Shown: one piece after another, positions 11,340 to 23,919 of the stretch
How the letters are laid out: each line of letters starts with the position of its first letter
Numbering within the stretch: the stretch's first letter is position 1
Source of the DNA: Symbiodinium kawagutii
Lineage: Eukaryota; Sar; Dinophyceae; Suessiales; Symbiodiniaceae
Assembly: GCA_009767595.1 (NCBI GenBank)
Contig: VSDK01023660.1
Coordinates: forward strand, 341,397-405,396
Direction: 5' to 3'
DNA length: 64,000 nt
Notes under the pieces: model-generated
Database searches by the model: none
The model's input: only the letters and a program-made list of their open reading frames with translations
What the model was told of the DNA's origin: nothing
Program-made: the position numbers and the translations under genes

Positions 11340-12690
11340 TTCTAGGGACTTTACAAACATTTTTCGATCCTCCAAACATTTTTTTGTTGATGCTCCAACG
11401 TTTCTTTGATGTCACAGATGCCGCGCCTGCCACAAAAACGTCATGACTCTTCGGACACAATGATTTTGCGCGAACCTACCAGCCTTTTTGCAACCTCTCA
11501 AAAAGACCAACAGTTCCGTGATCTGCACAAGGTCCAGAATCCCTTGGGCCTGCTACATATTTCTAGAGCCCCGGAAGGACCCATGTCAGCTGTCCCTTGC
11601 TCCTACCACGTAAAACGCACACCTTGGTCCAAAGACGGACAGGCGAGTGAACAGCTCCGAGAGGTATCGCCGGTAGAGTTTCGTGCCAGACATCCTTCGA
11701 AAACTGAAAATGGAGGAACCTTTTTGCCGTAAGGGTCAGCGAATTAGTCGCATCAGGGAGACCATCTTGGGACTACACAAGGTGCTTTTCGCTCACGGTA
11801 AGAACCCCTTCAGCGCACGCACTGTCTCACTTTGCATGCAAATTGCAGCATTTTGGAATGGCCAGCTCTCAATTTGCATCAATGACCAGTCATTAGTCGA
11901 GCTCTTGGAATGCCTAACCATTCTGTAGATGGCATCCCTCTTGACCGAGAACCCATGCTACTTTGCACCAACGAGCTCAGCACCCCCACAGCTTCAACAT
12001 TGCACTGCGCAACTGCTGATGAAACCTGGGGCGATGCTGGGGCTGTGTTAGCGAATGGCTATTTTGATGAGCGCTGAACCACAGCCGTTGAGCCTAGGTA
12101 TGTGGTTGACTCTATCTGCATGAAATTGATTCACACCCATTGGTTCATGATTAATCAATCAATAGTTAGCCTTTTCTCTATCACTAGTTGACCAGGAATC
12201 ATTGGTGATCACAATTATTCCAGGCAACACTAGTACGAATTGCTGAGAACCTGCAAAAATGCTTCGCTTTCGGCAAGATGAGGGTCCGCATGTGAGGAGG
12301 GTAGGCACAACACATCACACTATTTTCAGACCTACTACAACGCGGGCATGGTACATGGTATGTCTCAAACGTTGTACCTTGTACATTATACACTGTATGT
12401 AAATGATGATATGTTGCAGAATACTGAAGATGATGCATTGTTCTTTATACATTGTATGGCATATGATTGATGGAACAGCATCTGACACATCATATATCAT
12501 TGTATGGTATTGATTTACCCATAAAGAACATATACACTGGTATTATATATGATACCTTCTGCTCAAACACCTTGTGCACCCTACCCTGCATATCATACAT
12601 CAGTAGATGAACTACATCATGTACAACATATTTCATGGAGGTCAGTGCAGTTACATCTGTCGGTTAGCGTTCGATTCCTTCGTGTTTCCC
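11340..12690. other. No confidently recognised gene
   Basis: Two plus-strand frames (11406-11732 and 11683-11928) are moderately long and protein-like, but they have no known motif and run opposite to all identified genes. The rest shows nothing. Confidence 0.35.
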
Positions 12691-12701
12691 ATCTCGACTA
12701 C

Positions 12702-12841
12702 TCGTCTGCTGGGCCCAAGCACTGCTCCATGGTCACGTTGAAATGCTTCGAAGCCAACTCCATGCGTTTCTTGGCAAACTCCTCGTCACGCCTCAGACAA
12801 GGCGAGCAGCCGAGCAAGATGCACGTGGCCAGACGTGGCAT
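12702..12841 (-). CDS. Candidate exon of unknown protein
   Basis: A minus-strand segment encodes about 46 residues starting MPRLATCILLGCSPC, followed by a charged helix-like stretch (DEEFAKKRMELASKHFNV). It ends at a possible GT donor two bases before a stop. A second candidate piece with ADLWWYVLVP lies at about 13090-13175. The family is unknown. Confidence 0.35.
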
Positions 12842-13199
12842 GGTAACCGAGCCATAGCGATGCCATTCCTCTCCCAGCCCAAGCCTTGAAATGGGGACCT
12901 TGAGCAGGTTCTTCGTTTAAAACATGCCATGCTGATGATTCTTCCGCAAGGAACCCAATTCTTAGCCATTAGATCTATTAGTTATTACCTTACCTGTTCA
13001 TAAACAATTTCTGAGCTTACCTGTTCTTAGCTATTTTTAGCTTACCGCAGCTTACCTATTCATACGTATGTTGTGTTATGGTTCCTACGTTGGCACCAGG
13101 ACATACCACCATAGGTCGGCCTGCGACGTTCCACCCATTTCTCCGCCAGCTGGGGCCTTGGGGAAGGAAGCGTTGAAGATGGTGAATTTTATGATGGCA

Positions 13200-13780
13200 G
13201 TGGTCAGTAATAGTGGCAAATGATGGTAAATGATGGTAAATGATGGTAAATGATGGTAAATGATGGTAAATGACCATCAATTTAGTGATGGTTTACCATC
13301 ACTCAAATAGTCGAAATTGTCATTGATGACTATCCATTAGACTATGATAGGACTATCAATGGTCAATTGTCAGTAATGACTTAGAATTTAGTGAACAATA
13401 ATTGTAAATCATGGTATAGATGTCAGTTAAAAAATGGTTCAATGATGGTGATAATCAACAACAATGGTTTAGGGTGGATTGTGGAATGGTTCAATGATGG
13501 TTTAATGGGTTTAATTGAGTACTTAATCTTTATAATGATGGTCTAATCATCAAGAATGATACTTTAATGATGGTGATGGTTTTAGATAACAATGGTGAAG
13601 AGTAATATTCATTGAGAATCGTGGATCATTAACTTGATAATTGAGTTGATAATGATTGATACCACTACGGACTTATCATGGCTATGAAATTGATAATGAG
13701 GTTGATAATAAAGTTGATGATAAAGTTGATACTGACATGGAACGGTTTACGATAGTCGATACTTCTGACTTACATATCAT
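13200..13780. repeat. TGATGGTAAA decamer array and degenerate flank
   Basis: Five near-perfect decamers span 13221-13275. They are followed by about 500 bp of diverged TGATGGT/TGATAATG words with no ORF. Confidence 0.8.
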
Positions 13781-15299
13781 GGGTATGGTTGATAGTTGAT
13801 ACTCATACTGATGCATCTAATGGCCACAAATTGTTGATGCTAATAGTGATTTTCAAAAAAATAAATTATTGTTGAAAGCTGATACTAAGCGTGATTAAGA
13901 ATGGTTGATGCTGACGCCGATCGCTAGTGGTTCTTAATTGTTTTCCAAGATGGGTAATGATGGCAAATCATGGCTAATGATGATTACTGAGAATGGTCAG
14001 CGGCCAGCTATGGTTACATATATAGTAAAAACAGCTCGTCCTGGCTGATGATAGCAAATACTTGTTCGAAGAGTTACTAATGATTCTTAACTGGAAATAC
14101 TGATCAACAGTCGACTAATGCCTTGGCTATATGTACCACTGTAGATTTTGGCCACAAAGGGCACTGTAGCACATATCACTTCATCGCATTGTACTGTACT
14201 GTATTGTATTGCACCGTATCATGTTGAATTGTATTGCGATGCCATGCTATCCTGTTCGCATTGCCTCGCATCATGTATATAGATTATAGACTACGGCAGG
14301 TTTGCATCCCGGCAGGCGCAATGTGTCTCTTTGCAAAGTCTTGCTTTGTCAAATATCAATTCATTTCATGTGTGTGTGTGTTGTCTGTGATTGTGTGATT
14401 GATCTTTCGATTGTATTCTGTTCCCTCGTGTCATGTTTTTCAGTTCAAGCTATGCTACTTCAACTTAGCTAGCAGTATCAGTTGACAAGCACGGTACAGA
14501 TCCATATCTGGTGCACCGATCAGTGTGGCAAACATTTTAAGGAGCTGTTCATGAACAACGAGTGCAACAGTTACTATCTCGGAACAACATCTGGCCTATG
14601 TGCTGGACATCTCCCACATGCTCAGGTACACACTCATCGTCCCAAATACTTCGTGATAGGTACCAAGAGAGAAGAGCGCTTTCCGCCACAGACGCCCACG
14701 CACACATAACCAGGACGTTCTAAAATGGCTGATTGCGAAGCCCTTCCCGCTTGCAACCCGATCAAGCCTACCATCCTGGGCGCCCCAACAGGTGGGTTGG
14801 CTTCGAAAAGGCTCTGTGTCGCACCTCATAATCTCACACCCCACAAGAGCAGCTGAAAAAAGGACTCGAAACAAGAAAGAAAACAAGAGAAAAAAGGAGG
14901 AAGGAGAAAAGAAGACTCTTTTGACTCTGCAACCAGCGCCCATGTGTCTCCATTACAACGGGTGAGATGCACCTAGTCTCCCGTACATGGGCTAGTCCCC
15001 TGACATCGAATGGAAATGGTTTGTCAATGTTTATCATCTGTGCTTTGGTCAAGCTGTAGCTCCAATTCTCTTGGGATGGCATCCGTGTCCTTCGTTTCTG
15101 AATTTCCCCATCCCCGTTCCTCTTGTCGTCCCGTCTCTCCAACTACATCTCTTTACCTCTCTGTCATCCACTTTCTCTCCTTTTCCTTGTCCTCTCCTTT
15201 TCCTCTTATCTCCTTTTCCGCTCCTCCCACGGCCAGGTCAGAATACTACAATGCCGCGGCAAGTACTTTGAAGAAACATTTGTTTAAACAAAGGTATCT
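13781..15299. other. No recognisable gene
   Basis: Mixed low-complexity DNA: TGATGAT words, a TACTGTA run near 14190 and a TGTG run near 14372. Frames of 75-115 codons near 14482-14943 carry no known motif. Confidence 0.4.
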
Positions 15300-15389
15300 G
15301 GACCAGTTGCCCACTGGAAGAGGCGTTGCTCTTTGTTGCCATTCTGGCTGCAGCAGCATGATGTGGAGGTTCAAGTCCTCCCTGGTCCG
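15300..15389 (+). tRNA. tRNA-like sequence, class II-like, probably degenerate
   Basis: The ends pair perfectly over 7 bp (GGACCAG at 15300-15306 with CTGGTCC at 15382-15388), followed by discriminator G. GGAGG-TTCAAGT-CCTCC is a canonical T-arm and Pol III B box. TTGCCCACTGG followed by GGCG resembles the 3-bp D-arm and A box of Ser/Leu-type tRNAs. Total length is 90. No proper 17-base anticodon arm could be found; only GTTGCT can pair with AGCAGC around a 21-base loop, and GCTG/CAGC could be a variable arm. It may be a tRNA pseudogene, a SINE head or an intron-bearing tRNA. Confidence 0.4.
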
Positions 15390-16208
15390 TTTGTTCTGTC
15401 AAATTGTGCCATCTTATTTCTCTTTGAGATGGAAGACGTTGCCATGCCACAATGCTTTTAAGGCACAAAGCTGTTTCACAAGGGTGTCTTCTCACTCCTA
15501 CACATCCAAAGCAGCACAAATCGCCAGGGAGCTAGTTCATTCACATTTTCTCGCTCATCGGTCCCGAATCTTGAAGCGTTTTGTGGCGGCATTTGTTCAC
15601 ACCAGCCAGCATGGGACCTGTCCACCATTCTCATCTGATGTCATGAAACATATGTTTCACATGAATACATATGGGTGCTTCTCCAAATAGGGAACCCCCA
15701 TCCTTGATCGTAAACCAATCTTGGAGTCCTTCAGAAACAGCTCCCAGGCACACATCCAGTGGAATTCATGTACTCTGCGGTGACGTGCTCCAGTACTTGG
15801 AGTTCTTTGCGAGAAACCCATGAAATGCAATCCTTGGCTCAGCAGCGTCTGGTTGGTTGATTGATAGCTATTCCATGATAGCAAGTCGTTGAATAGTCCA
15901 TGCTCTCTGAGAATGGTTGGTTGATAAGTATTCTATATGTTTCCATAATGTTCATGAATTTCCATTGTAGCGAGTAGTTGAACAACCCATTAGAATCAAT
16001 CAGCTAACAATTAGGAATCCTTTTCTGTAGCCATTAGTGACCACCATGAAAATCAATCTCAAAGCCACTATTAGTGTGGTTACTCAATCATGATGAAGCT
16101 GGTTCAATGGGTGAAGCAGCATCTTATATAATCTGTGTCAATCGTGGGTGATCAAGCACAATAAAACAACCAGTAATGAATTGCTGTTCACAATTTTGAT
16201 ATGTGGCA

Positions 16209-16320
16209 GTGGGTCAAAACCCTGTACCCGTGGTTCCCTATCATTAACCATTGGTTTCCCTATTATTGGTTGGTTATTATCCCCTATTTTTAATGGTTAA
16301 TATTGACCCATAGCCATATT
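16209..16320. mobile_element. MITE-like element, family B, copy 2
   Basis: Same order of words as 6597-6706, with the same TGGGTCAA/TTGACCCA ends. The differences are substitutions and short indels. Confidence 0.6.
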
Positions 16321-16526
16321 TTCATCACCCCATTGTGATCAACGCAACTTCCGGGTTCCACGGCTAACACTCGGCGCTACCTCGATGACTCGTAGTATGC
16401 TAAGGCTGGTGACTAGGAAAAGCCAACTCTTTACCCACACGAATCCCTGCAGCCGGGCCAGCCCGGGGATATATCCAAGTTACTTAGTCTGTTGCAGGTG
16501 TGAAACAAATCATGATGCTCATATAT

Positions 16527-16614
16527 GGTGGTTTCTCAAAATGAGGGACCTCAAACATGGGTGGTTTATTACTAATAATGATTACCATTGGATGATTTTG
16601 GGGTACCCATTTGC
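16527..16614. mobile_element. MITE-like element, family A, copy 3
   Basis: Begins GGTGGTTTCTCAAAATGAGG. Its right side has GATGATTTTGGGGTACCC, the inverted interior motif. It directly abuts the candidate minus-strand exon at 16620-16807. Confidence 0.65.
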
Positions 16615-16619
16615 CTACA

Positions 16620-16807
16620 ATATCCAGCTGTTTGCGTAAGTCGAGAGGGGAAGACTGCATGGTGAACAAACATTCATCAGCTATCGCATGTCGGTACTTG
16701 ATCGATGTACCCCAAGCCAATGGTTCTCCAACTAGCTGAAATGCCTGAAATAAATCAGGTGCAAATACGCAATGCGCACAGCATTTGAGGAGAAATGGCT
16801 TGGACAT
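16620..16807 (-). CDS. Candidate exon of unknown protein
   Basis: About 60 residues with protein-like composition (FAPDLFQAFQLVGEPLAWG, then MQSSPLDLRKQLDIVG). It ends in a possible GC donor at the edge of the adjacent MITE-like element. The family is unknown. Confidence 0.35.
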
Positions 16808-17689
16808 GGCCTGCCATGGGATGCGGATTGAAACTAGATGTCAGAGAACCATCCGTTTGCCATCTCCGCCCAGTGGCTTTCCATAACTCCAGCAACATCC
16901 ACCGAAGAGATCAACCAACCAACCCACCCAACCAAGCCAACAAACCATGGTCACCATGAGTTCTACCGAGGTGCCACCGGACAGGACTTCACGGCCCATT
17001 CCAAGTCATCTTCGCTGTTGCCCCACTGGGCAAAGACTCGCGCGCGGACGTGATCGTGGTCCATGCCTGTGGCCATGTGGTGGTGGGCATGTTCGGAAGG
17101 ATGGTAGTAACCATTTTCAGATGAAAAAGATATGACCCGTGAATGATCACAGGGATGTGATTGCTTTGGCAGGTTCGTAATGCAATCATAATAATGATGT
17201 TTTAAAAACATATGAAAATGTTCCGGATAATGATAAAGGGAACATGATCATGATAGCGACAATGCTAGTAGTAAGGACAATACATAAACATAGATCTGGT
17301 ACTTGTGAAAATAATGATCTTTGGATTGAATATATCTTGGGCAAGAGTAGTTAGTCTGACTTTAATTTGTCCGTCGGTCCCACATTACTTTCTTCAGTTG
17401 AACACTGCTGTGCCATCCTCATCTGCGATAACAAGCTAGATCAAGCTAGAGTATTGCTCATGACTTCCTTATATACTTTGATTCGATGAGCTTCAAGCAG
17501 CCAGAGTTTAGGAGAAAAAATGGTACATGACAGTTTCTTTTTTGCTGTTGAAGTAAATTAGCACCAGCATGAGGATACCACATCATATCACCAAAGTATC
17601 AGCATGACCCATAAACAACAAAATGCTCTGGGTAAAACAAGAAGCACCAAAACAAAAAAGCGAAACGGTGGGCATTTCATCAAAGATTG

Positions 17690-19292
17690 GGAAAACCAAC
17701 ATCAGAGCACCAGGTTCTCATCTCTCGAGACCAGTTTTATGGCAACTCCGTCCGTTTCGATGTGTGTGAAGCTCTTGAACTGGAGATATGACATCTCACC
17801 AAGCCATTCTTCACCTTTGAATGTCTTGTCAAGAGCGGATTATTGCAGCCCTTTTCTCAGGATGTTGCTGTTCATTTCTTCCCTTCCAAGCGCCCACTGT
17901 GCTGATCAGCTGCAAATGGATTTCGGGGCACAGCTCACACAGTTCCAGCAGGAAATGCATCGCAACTCCTGAGGAGAGATGGCTGTGGCGAAACCAGAAT
18001 GGTCAGTAGGGATTATCTTGCAAGTGTTTGACAAGGGATGTTACCAAATCAAGATGCTTTGCTACACCCATCTCCTGCAAGGGAGGTTGCAAAATATATT
18101 GGTGCCAAACAAATAATCATGTGTGCCGAGTCATTTTTTTTCGCTGCTGAGCAGTAATGGTGTCCACAGACTGTTTGCCCCGAGCCCTGTTCTCAGATCA
18201 GCGTTTTCGATTTCATTGCTGAGCAGCAGTGTTGCGCATGCAAATGTACAAAGCGCCTTAACAAGAGTTGCACTCACACAGTTGAGAAGCACTGAGCTAC
18301 CAGGGCAAACAGGCTGAGACATTTTGAGAATCGGGATGAACGACAGACCTGTCCTTGCCGGAACCCATCCCTGACTGTCCAATCTCCGGCCAACTGTAGC
18401 AAGCTGAGCTACCAGCGTGTTTTTGCCCAGCGTTTCTACCCTACAATTCGTGAGCATCCCAAAAACTGCGTTGCATTGGGTATTGGGGCTATGTTTTTGG
18501 TCACCTCCCGTTTTCGGAACTGGTGTAGCTCTGGCTAAACCCTGCACCTTGCTGGATACCTGGTGAGCAGCCAGAATGGTTTCACTATGGCCATCCCTAC
18601 GGTTGCCGACCCGTGGAATTAGCTTGATGTAGTTTCCTCACGGGCAATCTCTATGAATGGTTGAGAATGGTTACTGATGGTCACTCATGCTTGATAGTGC
18701 TTGATGAAGGTTTACTGGTTTCAACCCTATGGGAATAACATGCCTGTCAATCAACCAACCTTTGTTCAATACATGTGGGAAAATATAAAATATTTGAAAC
18801 CACGAGCTAGTTCATAATGGATATAAAAAGATAGACGATCAGCAATGTCTTGCGATGGTAATGTCATGAGTGAACAACAATCTCTGTGGCATAAGGACGG
18901 GCCCATGCCCAATTCATGTGGTTCATCCCACCACGTCAGGATGGGTTCCCCACGAGTTAGGGATGAATTGGAGAAATTGAGAGACCCACCAATTCCCAAT
19001 TAGGAAGGGTTGAGTAGATTGATTGTCAGCAGAATTGTAAATAGCATTGGCGTTGGTTTCTTTGTATTCCGAGTTGTGGCTTGATCATTTGCATTACCCA
19101 TGGAGATCCATGACAATAAACGACACCCATTTGCCCTATAATGAACCATGTTGTTGTCCATGTGGGCACCACGTTATGAACGAAATCTTGCATTCGCCAT
19201 AATCCACTGGGCCGAGTTTCATCCACAAAGAGGAACTTCTGCTGCTCCCACCTAGGCCCGTGAGTTACTGGGAACATGAAGGAATGCTCCAA
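17690..19292 (-). CDS. Minus-strand exon candidates, unidentified
   Basis: Several open minus-strand pieces look protein-like: about 17835-17700 (EEWLGEMSYLQFKSFTHIE), 18480-18140, 18960-18770 (ILTWWDEPHELGMGPSLC) and 19290-19090 (WEQQKFLFVDETRPSGLW). No motif was recognised, the joins are unresolved and they need not be one gene. Confidence 0.25.
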
Positions 19293-19444
19293 AACTCTGG
19301 CGGATCAATCCAAAACGGCTAGTGAAAATACATGATTTCAGGTGGGGCAAAGAAGCATCAGCTTATCCTACTTTGCGGAAGTTGTTTGGGCGTAAATAGA
19401 AAAGAAGTTCACCCCTCCAAAACTGAATGAGTTGAAGCAGTCCT

Positions 19445-19525
19445 GCTTACATGGGTGTTTCTCAAAATATGGGTACGCCCAAATCATCCATTCTTAATCA
19501 TTCACAATAATTAAGCATCCATTTT
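19445..19525. mobile_element. MITE-like element, family A, partial copy 4
   Basis: GTGTTTCTCAAAATATGGGT is followed by CCCAAATCATCC and an AT-rich centre. The right terminal repeat is missing or lost. Confidence 0.45.
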
Positions 19526-19659
19526 TGCGGCCTTGGCTAACCTTCACCAGCAACGGCAGCAGGGCGGCCCAGTGCCATGCTACATCTCTCCACGACCTTC
19601 TTCGGGCACACGATCGTACAAGGACCGAGATCGCCTGCGTGCTTGGCATATTTCGGCGG

Positions 19660-20900
19660 ACGGTAATGGTGGTCCATTCTGGTTAGTGATGGTTAGGGGT
19701 GGTTAGTGATGGTTAGTGATGCTTAGTGATGGTTAGTAGTCATAGTGAATGATGCTTCGTAATCATAGTTCGTGATGATCAAACCGCAGCTGTCATTTAC
19801 AGCTGCTGTGTCCCCTACAAAAACAACCACTCATTTTTAGCCAGGATTTTATTGCGAAATGGTGTTTCCATTTGTAAAGTTCTGCCACGACCCAAGGTGC
19901 GGTTCATGCTGAGGATCAATCATAATGTTGTGATTTTCTCGAAATGCCTGGATGATGCTCGTTCTTCATATGGTGCCGAATTGTGGTGAAAGCCTAGTGA
20001 GCGCTGTACAAATTGATCATTCAAAAATCGACAAATCATGATGTGCCAATCTGGAACTGTGAATCTACCAAGAAACACCATCACACACATCTAGCTTCAA
20101 CGCGCCTGCTGAGAACCTTCTTGGTTGTCCAAGGGCTTTCCCAGGTATTTATTGACCATACCCATCATTACGCACCAGTGTTCAACATCCATCAGAAACC
20201 ATTTCCATGACTTATCATCAATCAAGCATGATGCTTAAGCATGACAAGTAACTGTTTGTGATCATCATCCATAGTTTCGGAATCATCAACATCACCAAGC
20301 ATCACTCACCTTGACTCCGAAGCATCACAACTGCCATGGCATCACCCCGGGGCCCCCCGCGGACGCCCGTGGTACACGAGCTTCTGACCACGGCCTTCCT
20401 TGGGGGTCCACTTCCACCTCGGAGCTCCAGGGGCTGGGTTGGGTCCCCAGGCGATGTAGGCGGTGAATGATGGTCCGGCTGATGATGCTTAGATATGCTT
20501 GATAGGCTTAATAGTGATTAATAATCATTAATAGTGATTAATAGTGATGGGATGCTTAATAGTGATGGATGATGATGGATGATATCAATAGATATGAATC
20601 GTGATGGATGATTCGCAGTGCTTATTCATGCTCAAGCGATGCTCATGAATCATGAAAATCATGGTCGTTTATGATTGATGGTTCATTCCGGAAATGAATG
20701 ATGCTAGATAATGGTTACTCATGATGGTTCTTATCAGGGCAATGATTGCTAATAAGTGTTGCTAGTGATGGCACTCGTAGTCGCTATACAATAAGGTTCA
20801 TATTGCTTGCTTCTGATAGTCGGTAATGGTTCTAACTAATTGTTGAGAATGGTGGTTGATAATTGATGGTTCGTGGCGGTTGTCCATCATAATTAAGAAG
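19660..20900. repeat. Diverged TGGTTAGTGATG / TGATTAATAG repeat field
   Basis: TGGTTAGTGA words are tandem at 19680-19735. TAATAGTGATTAATA words are tandem at 20500-20600. Scattered relatives lie between. A short GC-rich island at 20340-20460 interrupts the field. No coding frame was recognised. Confidence 0.55.
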
Positions 20901-21647
20901 GGATGTTCTAGACGCAGCACAAACGCTACAATGTAGGCTTGTGATGGCTGTGAATGATGCTTACTAATGGTTGCGGATGATAGTAGCTGATAGTAGATGA
21001 TAGTAGATAGTGGTGCGAATGGTTGTGATCAATGATTTGTAGGAGTGGACAACTGGTTTGCTTACCACAAGTAAACCCCTGAGGGGGGTTATTGCAGTTC
21101 ATTGTATTGCAATATTTGCATGTGTGCCGCATCATTTGAAACCCGAAAGCTCATGCGCATTTTTGGCAACCACTGAATTGCTTGGGTCACACCCTGCCGC
21201 CTTTCATGTGAATTCTCTAGCCAAGGCCCTCTGCAGCACTTTCAGAGAACTATAGCCTCTTCCAATAGAAGATCCAACAAACATAAATTGCATGGTCTGA
21301 AAATCAGTCGTCCAAAACAAAAAATCCGGAAATCAACCAGCTATGGGGGTACAGTACCAAGGCTATTGACCATGCTATCTGCACAACGAGACCTCTCACT
21401 GAGAAGCAGGCGTTGGCGAATCATCTTCTGGCTCTTCGTGGTGGGGTGCCACATTGAGACCTCGCAAGTGGTGCCCTTGAAGTGGGAAGTGAAGCTGCAG
21501 TTGCGCTACAATATATAGACATGGGGATACGTCAATCTGGTGATTACTTGTGCTCATAAACCATCGACCTGGTCACAGGATATCAAAGGAAGTTTAGGAG
21601 ATAAACTTTCGTGTTGCTAACATTCACGCAACCAAGCACGGAATGAC

Positions 21648-21800
21648 AGTGAGAAGAGATTTTGAAAGAGAATAAAAGAGGGCTCACATTGAGAAGAGAT
21701 GCCAAGAGAGAGCTGCCATTGAGCAGAGATACCAAGAGAGAGCTGACATTGAGCAGAGATACCAAGAGAGAGCTGACACTGAGCAGATATGTCTAGAGAG
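21648..21800. repeat. 30-bp tandem repeat, about five copies
   Basis: Units of the form AGATACCAAGAGAGAGCTGA plus CATTGAGCAG, two of them nearly identical at 21735-21795 and older copies to the left. The minus strand reads as a repeated Leu-Leu-Asn-Val-Ser-Ser decapeptide, probably by chance. Confidence 0.8.
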
Positions 21801-21984
21801 CTGACAAATTTGGAATGGAAATAATACATTTTAAGAGGTCAGGGAGGACCTATGTTAGGAGGAAGGAATCAATCAGGAACCTGCGAGCCAAATTACACAC
21901 TCATCTAAATCATAACATTGGAAGGCCACCGATTTGGAACCCGCACTGAGGTAACTTGGCTTGACTTCGCAATAGCTAGAACCA

Positions 21985-23280
21985 CCCACCAGGCATCCAC
22001 ACTAGCATCGTAAGCCGCGCGTTTGTCCTTGTTCTTCAACAAATCCCAGGCACCTTGTTGCGCCCCCAGGGGAGCACTAGCAGCGACACTTTGGGGTGAA
22101 CTTCTTCCTCGTTCACTGCCCCGCGAAGATCGTGAGAGTTTCAAAGTCAAAAACCCAGAAACACAAAATGAAAAAGGATGCACAGTGATGCACAAGGATT
22201 CCAAAGGCGTATTCCGTTCGGAGCCGCCACTTTGACACAGGGTTCCATCTGGGAATCTTAGTAGCAACGTCAGGCTGAGACCGCTCAGCCTGGCACTGTT
22301 CAGCAACATGCTCACCTCCTGAGAAGGGGAGTTTCCACTGACCTTCCATTGCCGCCTCAAATTCATTGGGTTCACAGGTCTCGCAGCTCATGCTTTCAAT
22401 CTGTTTGCAACTCTTTGGGTTGTTGAGCTCATGTTGCTCCCGTCGTCATGGTTGACACTATAGGCCGTGGAATCGGAATCTCTCTATACATTGGCTTGTG
22501 GATCCCCAAAAATTCAAGGGTGGATTGGAGACAGCTCAGTCCTGGCGGTTTGGGTCGGAGTTGGTACACATTTCGCCCCAGTACAAATCACCCGGCTTCT
22601 AGCTTAAGCAATCGCTACAGGCAACGGTTTTTGCAGCCACGCTCTGGCACTCCAACATGGATCATCCGCCATTTCTAGATGTTTTTTCCCAAGACAACCT
22701 GACAAAGACCACTCCTGAGCTTCATCTCCTGCTACATCGGGGTGCACCATCTTCCTCAGCGCCAAGGAGGTGGAGAACTGCGATGACTGGTGTTTCTCCG
22801 TGCAAAAGAGACCCGTTTGTTTCACATTAACAGAGCCTTGAAAAAAGATCATGGTGAAAAATTATATCTTCGAACATGGTGTTAAGGGTTGTGAAGGTTC
22901 TGTAAGCTGACGATCTCTGACACAGCGTCAGGAGCCAGCTCCAGCCACAGCTACGGAGGATTCCCGAGGCAGTTCCGCACTCACCGGAGGAAGAAGCCGA
23001 GTTGGATCGGACAACAAGGAAACCAATGGAGTACCTCGATAGGTTCACTAACAAACATGGTAACTGCATCACCAGAACTTTGTATCACAGGCCCCGGTAC
23101 CGTGATTTTGCTGAAGACATTTCCCAACTGTTTTTGAACTGTCTGAAGTCTTATTGGTGTCTGATGTTACTATGTTTTATATGTTTGGATTGCAGCCATT
23201 TGGGCTGCCCCATGTGCTGCGAGCGTCTGCTTTGACAAGTAGGCCTTTCGGATCGTTGTAGTGTCCGCTCTGTGTTCAAC
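21985..23280 (-). CDS. J-domain (DnaJ/Hsp40-like) protein, partial exons
   Basis: J domains stimulate Hsp70 ATPase through the HPD tripeptide. Three minus-strand exons carry successive parts of one. Starting at 23280 is a helix I/II-like segment (ADTTTIRKAYL). 22777-22715 carries LALRKMVHPDVAGDEAQ with the HPD motif; it is bounded by an AG acceptor and a GA donor. Starting at 22053 is a helix III/IV segment (AWDLLKNKDKRAAYDA). The order and strand fit. A small exon between HPD and helix III is missing and the frame was not closed across all joins. The rest of the protein and its subfamily are unknown. Confidence 0.6.
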
Positions 23281-23919
23281 CTGGGAGGCCCAAGCTGGAA
23301 GCTCCCTAGCGATGCGGTGGTCAAAATCTGGTTTCATCATCGCAAACATGGATGGAATGTGGCATGATGTACAGCCGTAAATGGATAGGTGGAGATGGGA
23401 ATCTCCGACCTGGACGGTTTTCACGGTGTTTCAGTTCCAGATTGGGGCACCACCTGCACTGATGCTTCAAACGTTGACCCAAGTGCTGGGGCATGTTTAG
23501 CAGTCAGTCATGGGCTACACAGGCCACGACAGCAGTAATAAGCTTCAGCTGTGAAACGCCTACGTGAACAGCGCAAGGTTCTTTATTCAAGGGCACACAT
23601 CGCAACAGCACACTTCACGGCAATAGTGACACCAAACGGGCGCAATGCTGATGGCCAGCGAGATGTGGCACAACTACTCTCAAGTTCTTTGTTCAACTTG
23701 AGACTTTTAAAGTGCCGTCCTTCATCAACCACTTTGGGTTGAAAAATCAATGTGACGCTGTTTGTTTAGAGATGTAGTAAAGAGATGCCAAAAAAACAAA
23801 CAGAATGGCAATCAATTCTTTACATCTCCAAACATGTATGAATTTTTGGACACCCAATGATCTGAACCTAATCCTTGATCTGCATGTCATCCGGTGCCTT
23901 GCCAAGCCTGGCATCTCAA

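Noticed and set aside
15010..15690. 226-codon plus-strand frame
   Set aside because: It covers the tRNA-like sequence, is low-complexity Ser/Phe/Leu in its first half and has no motif.
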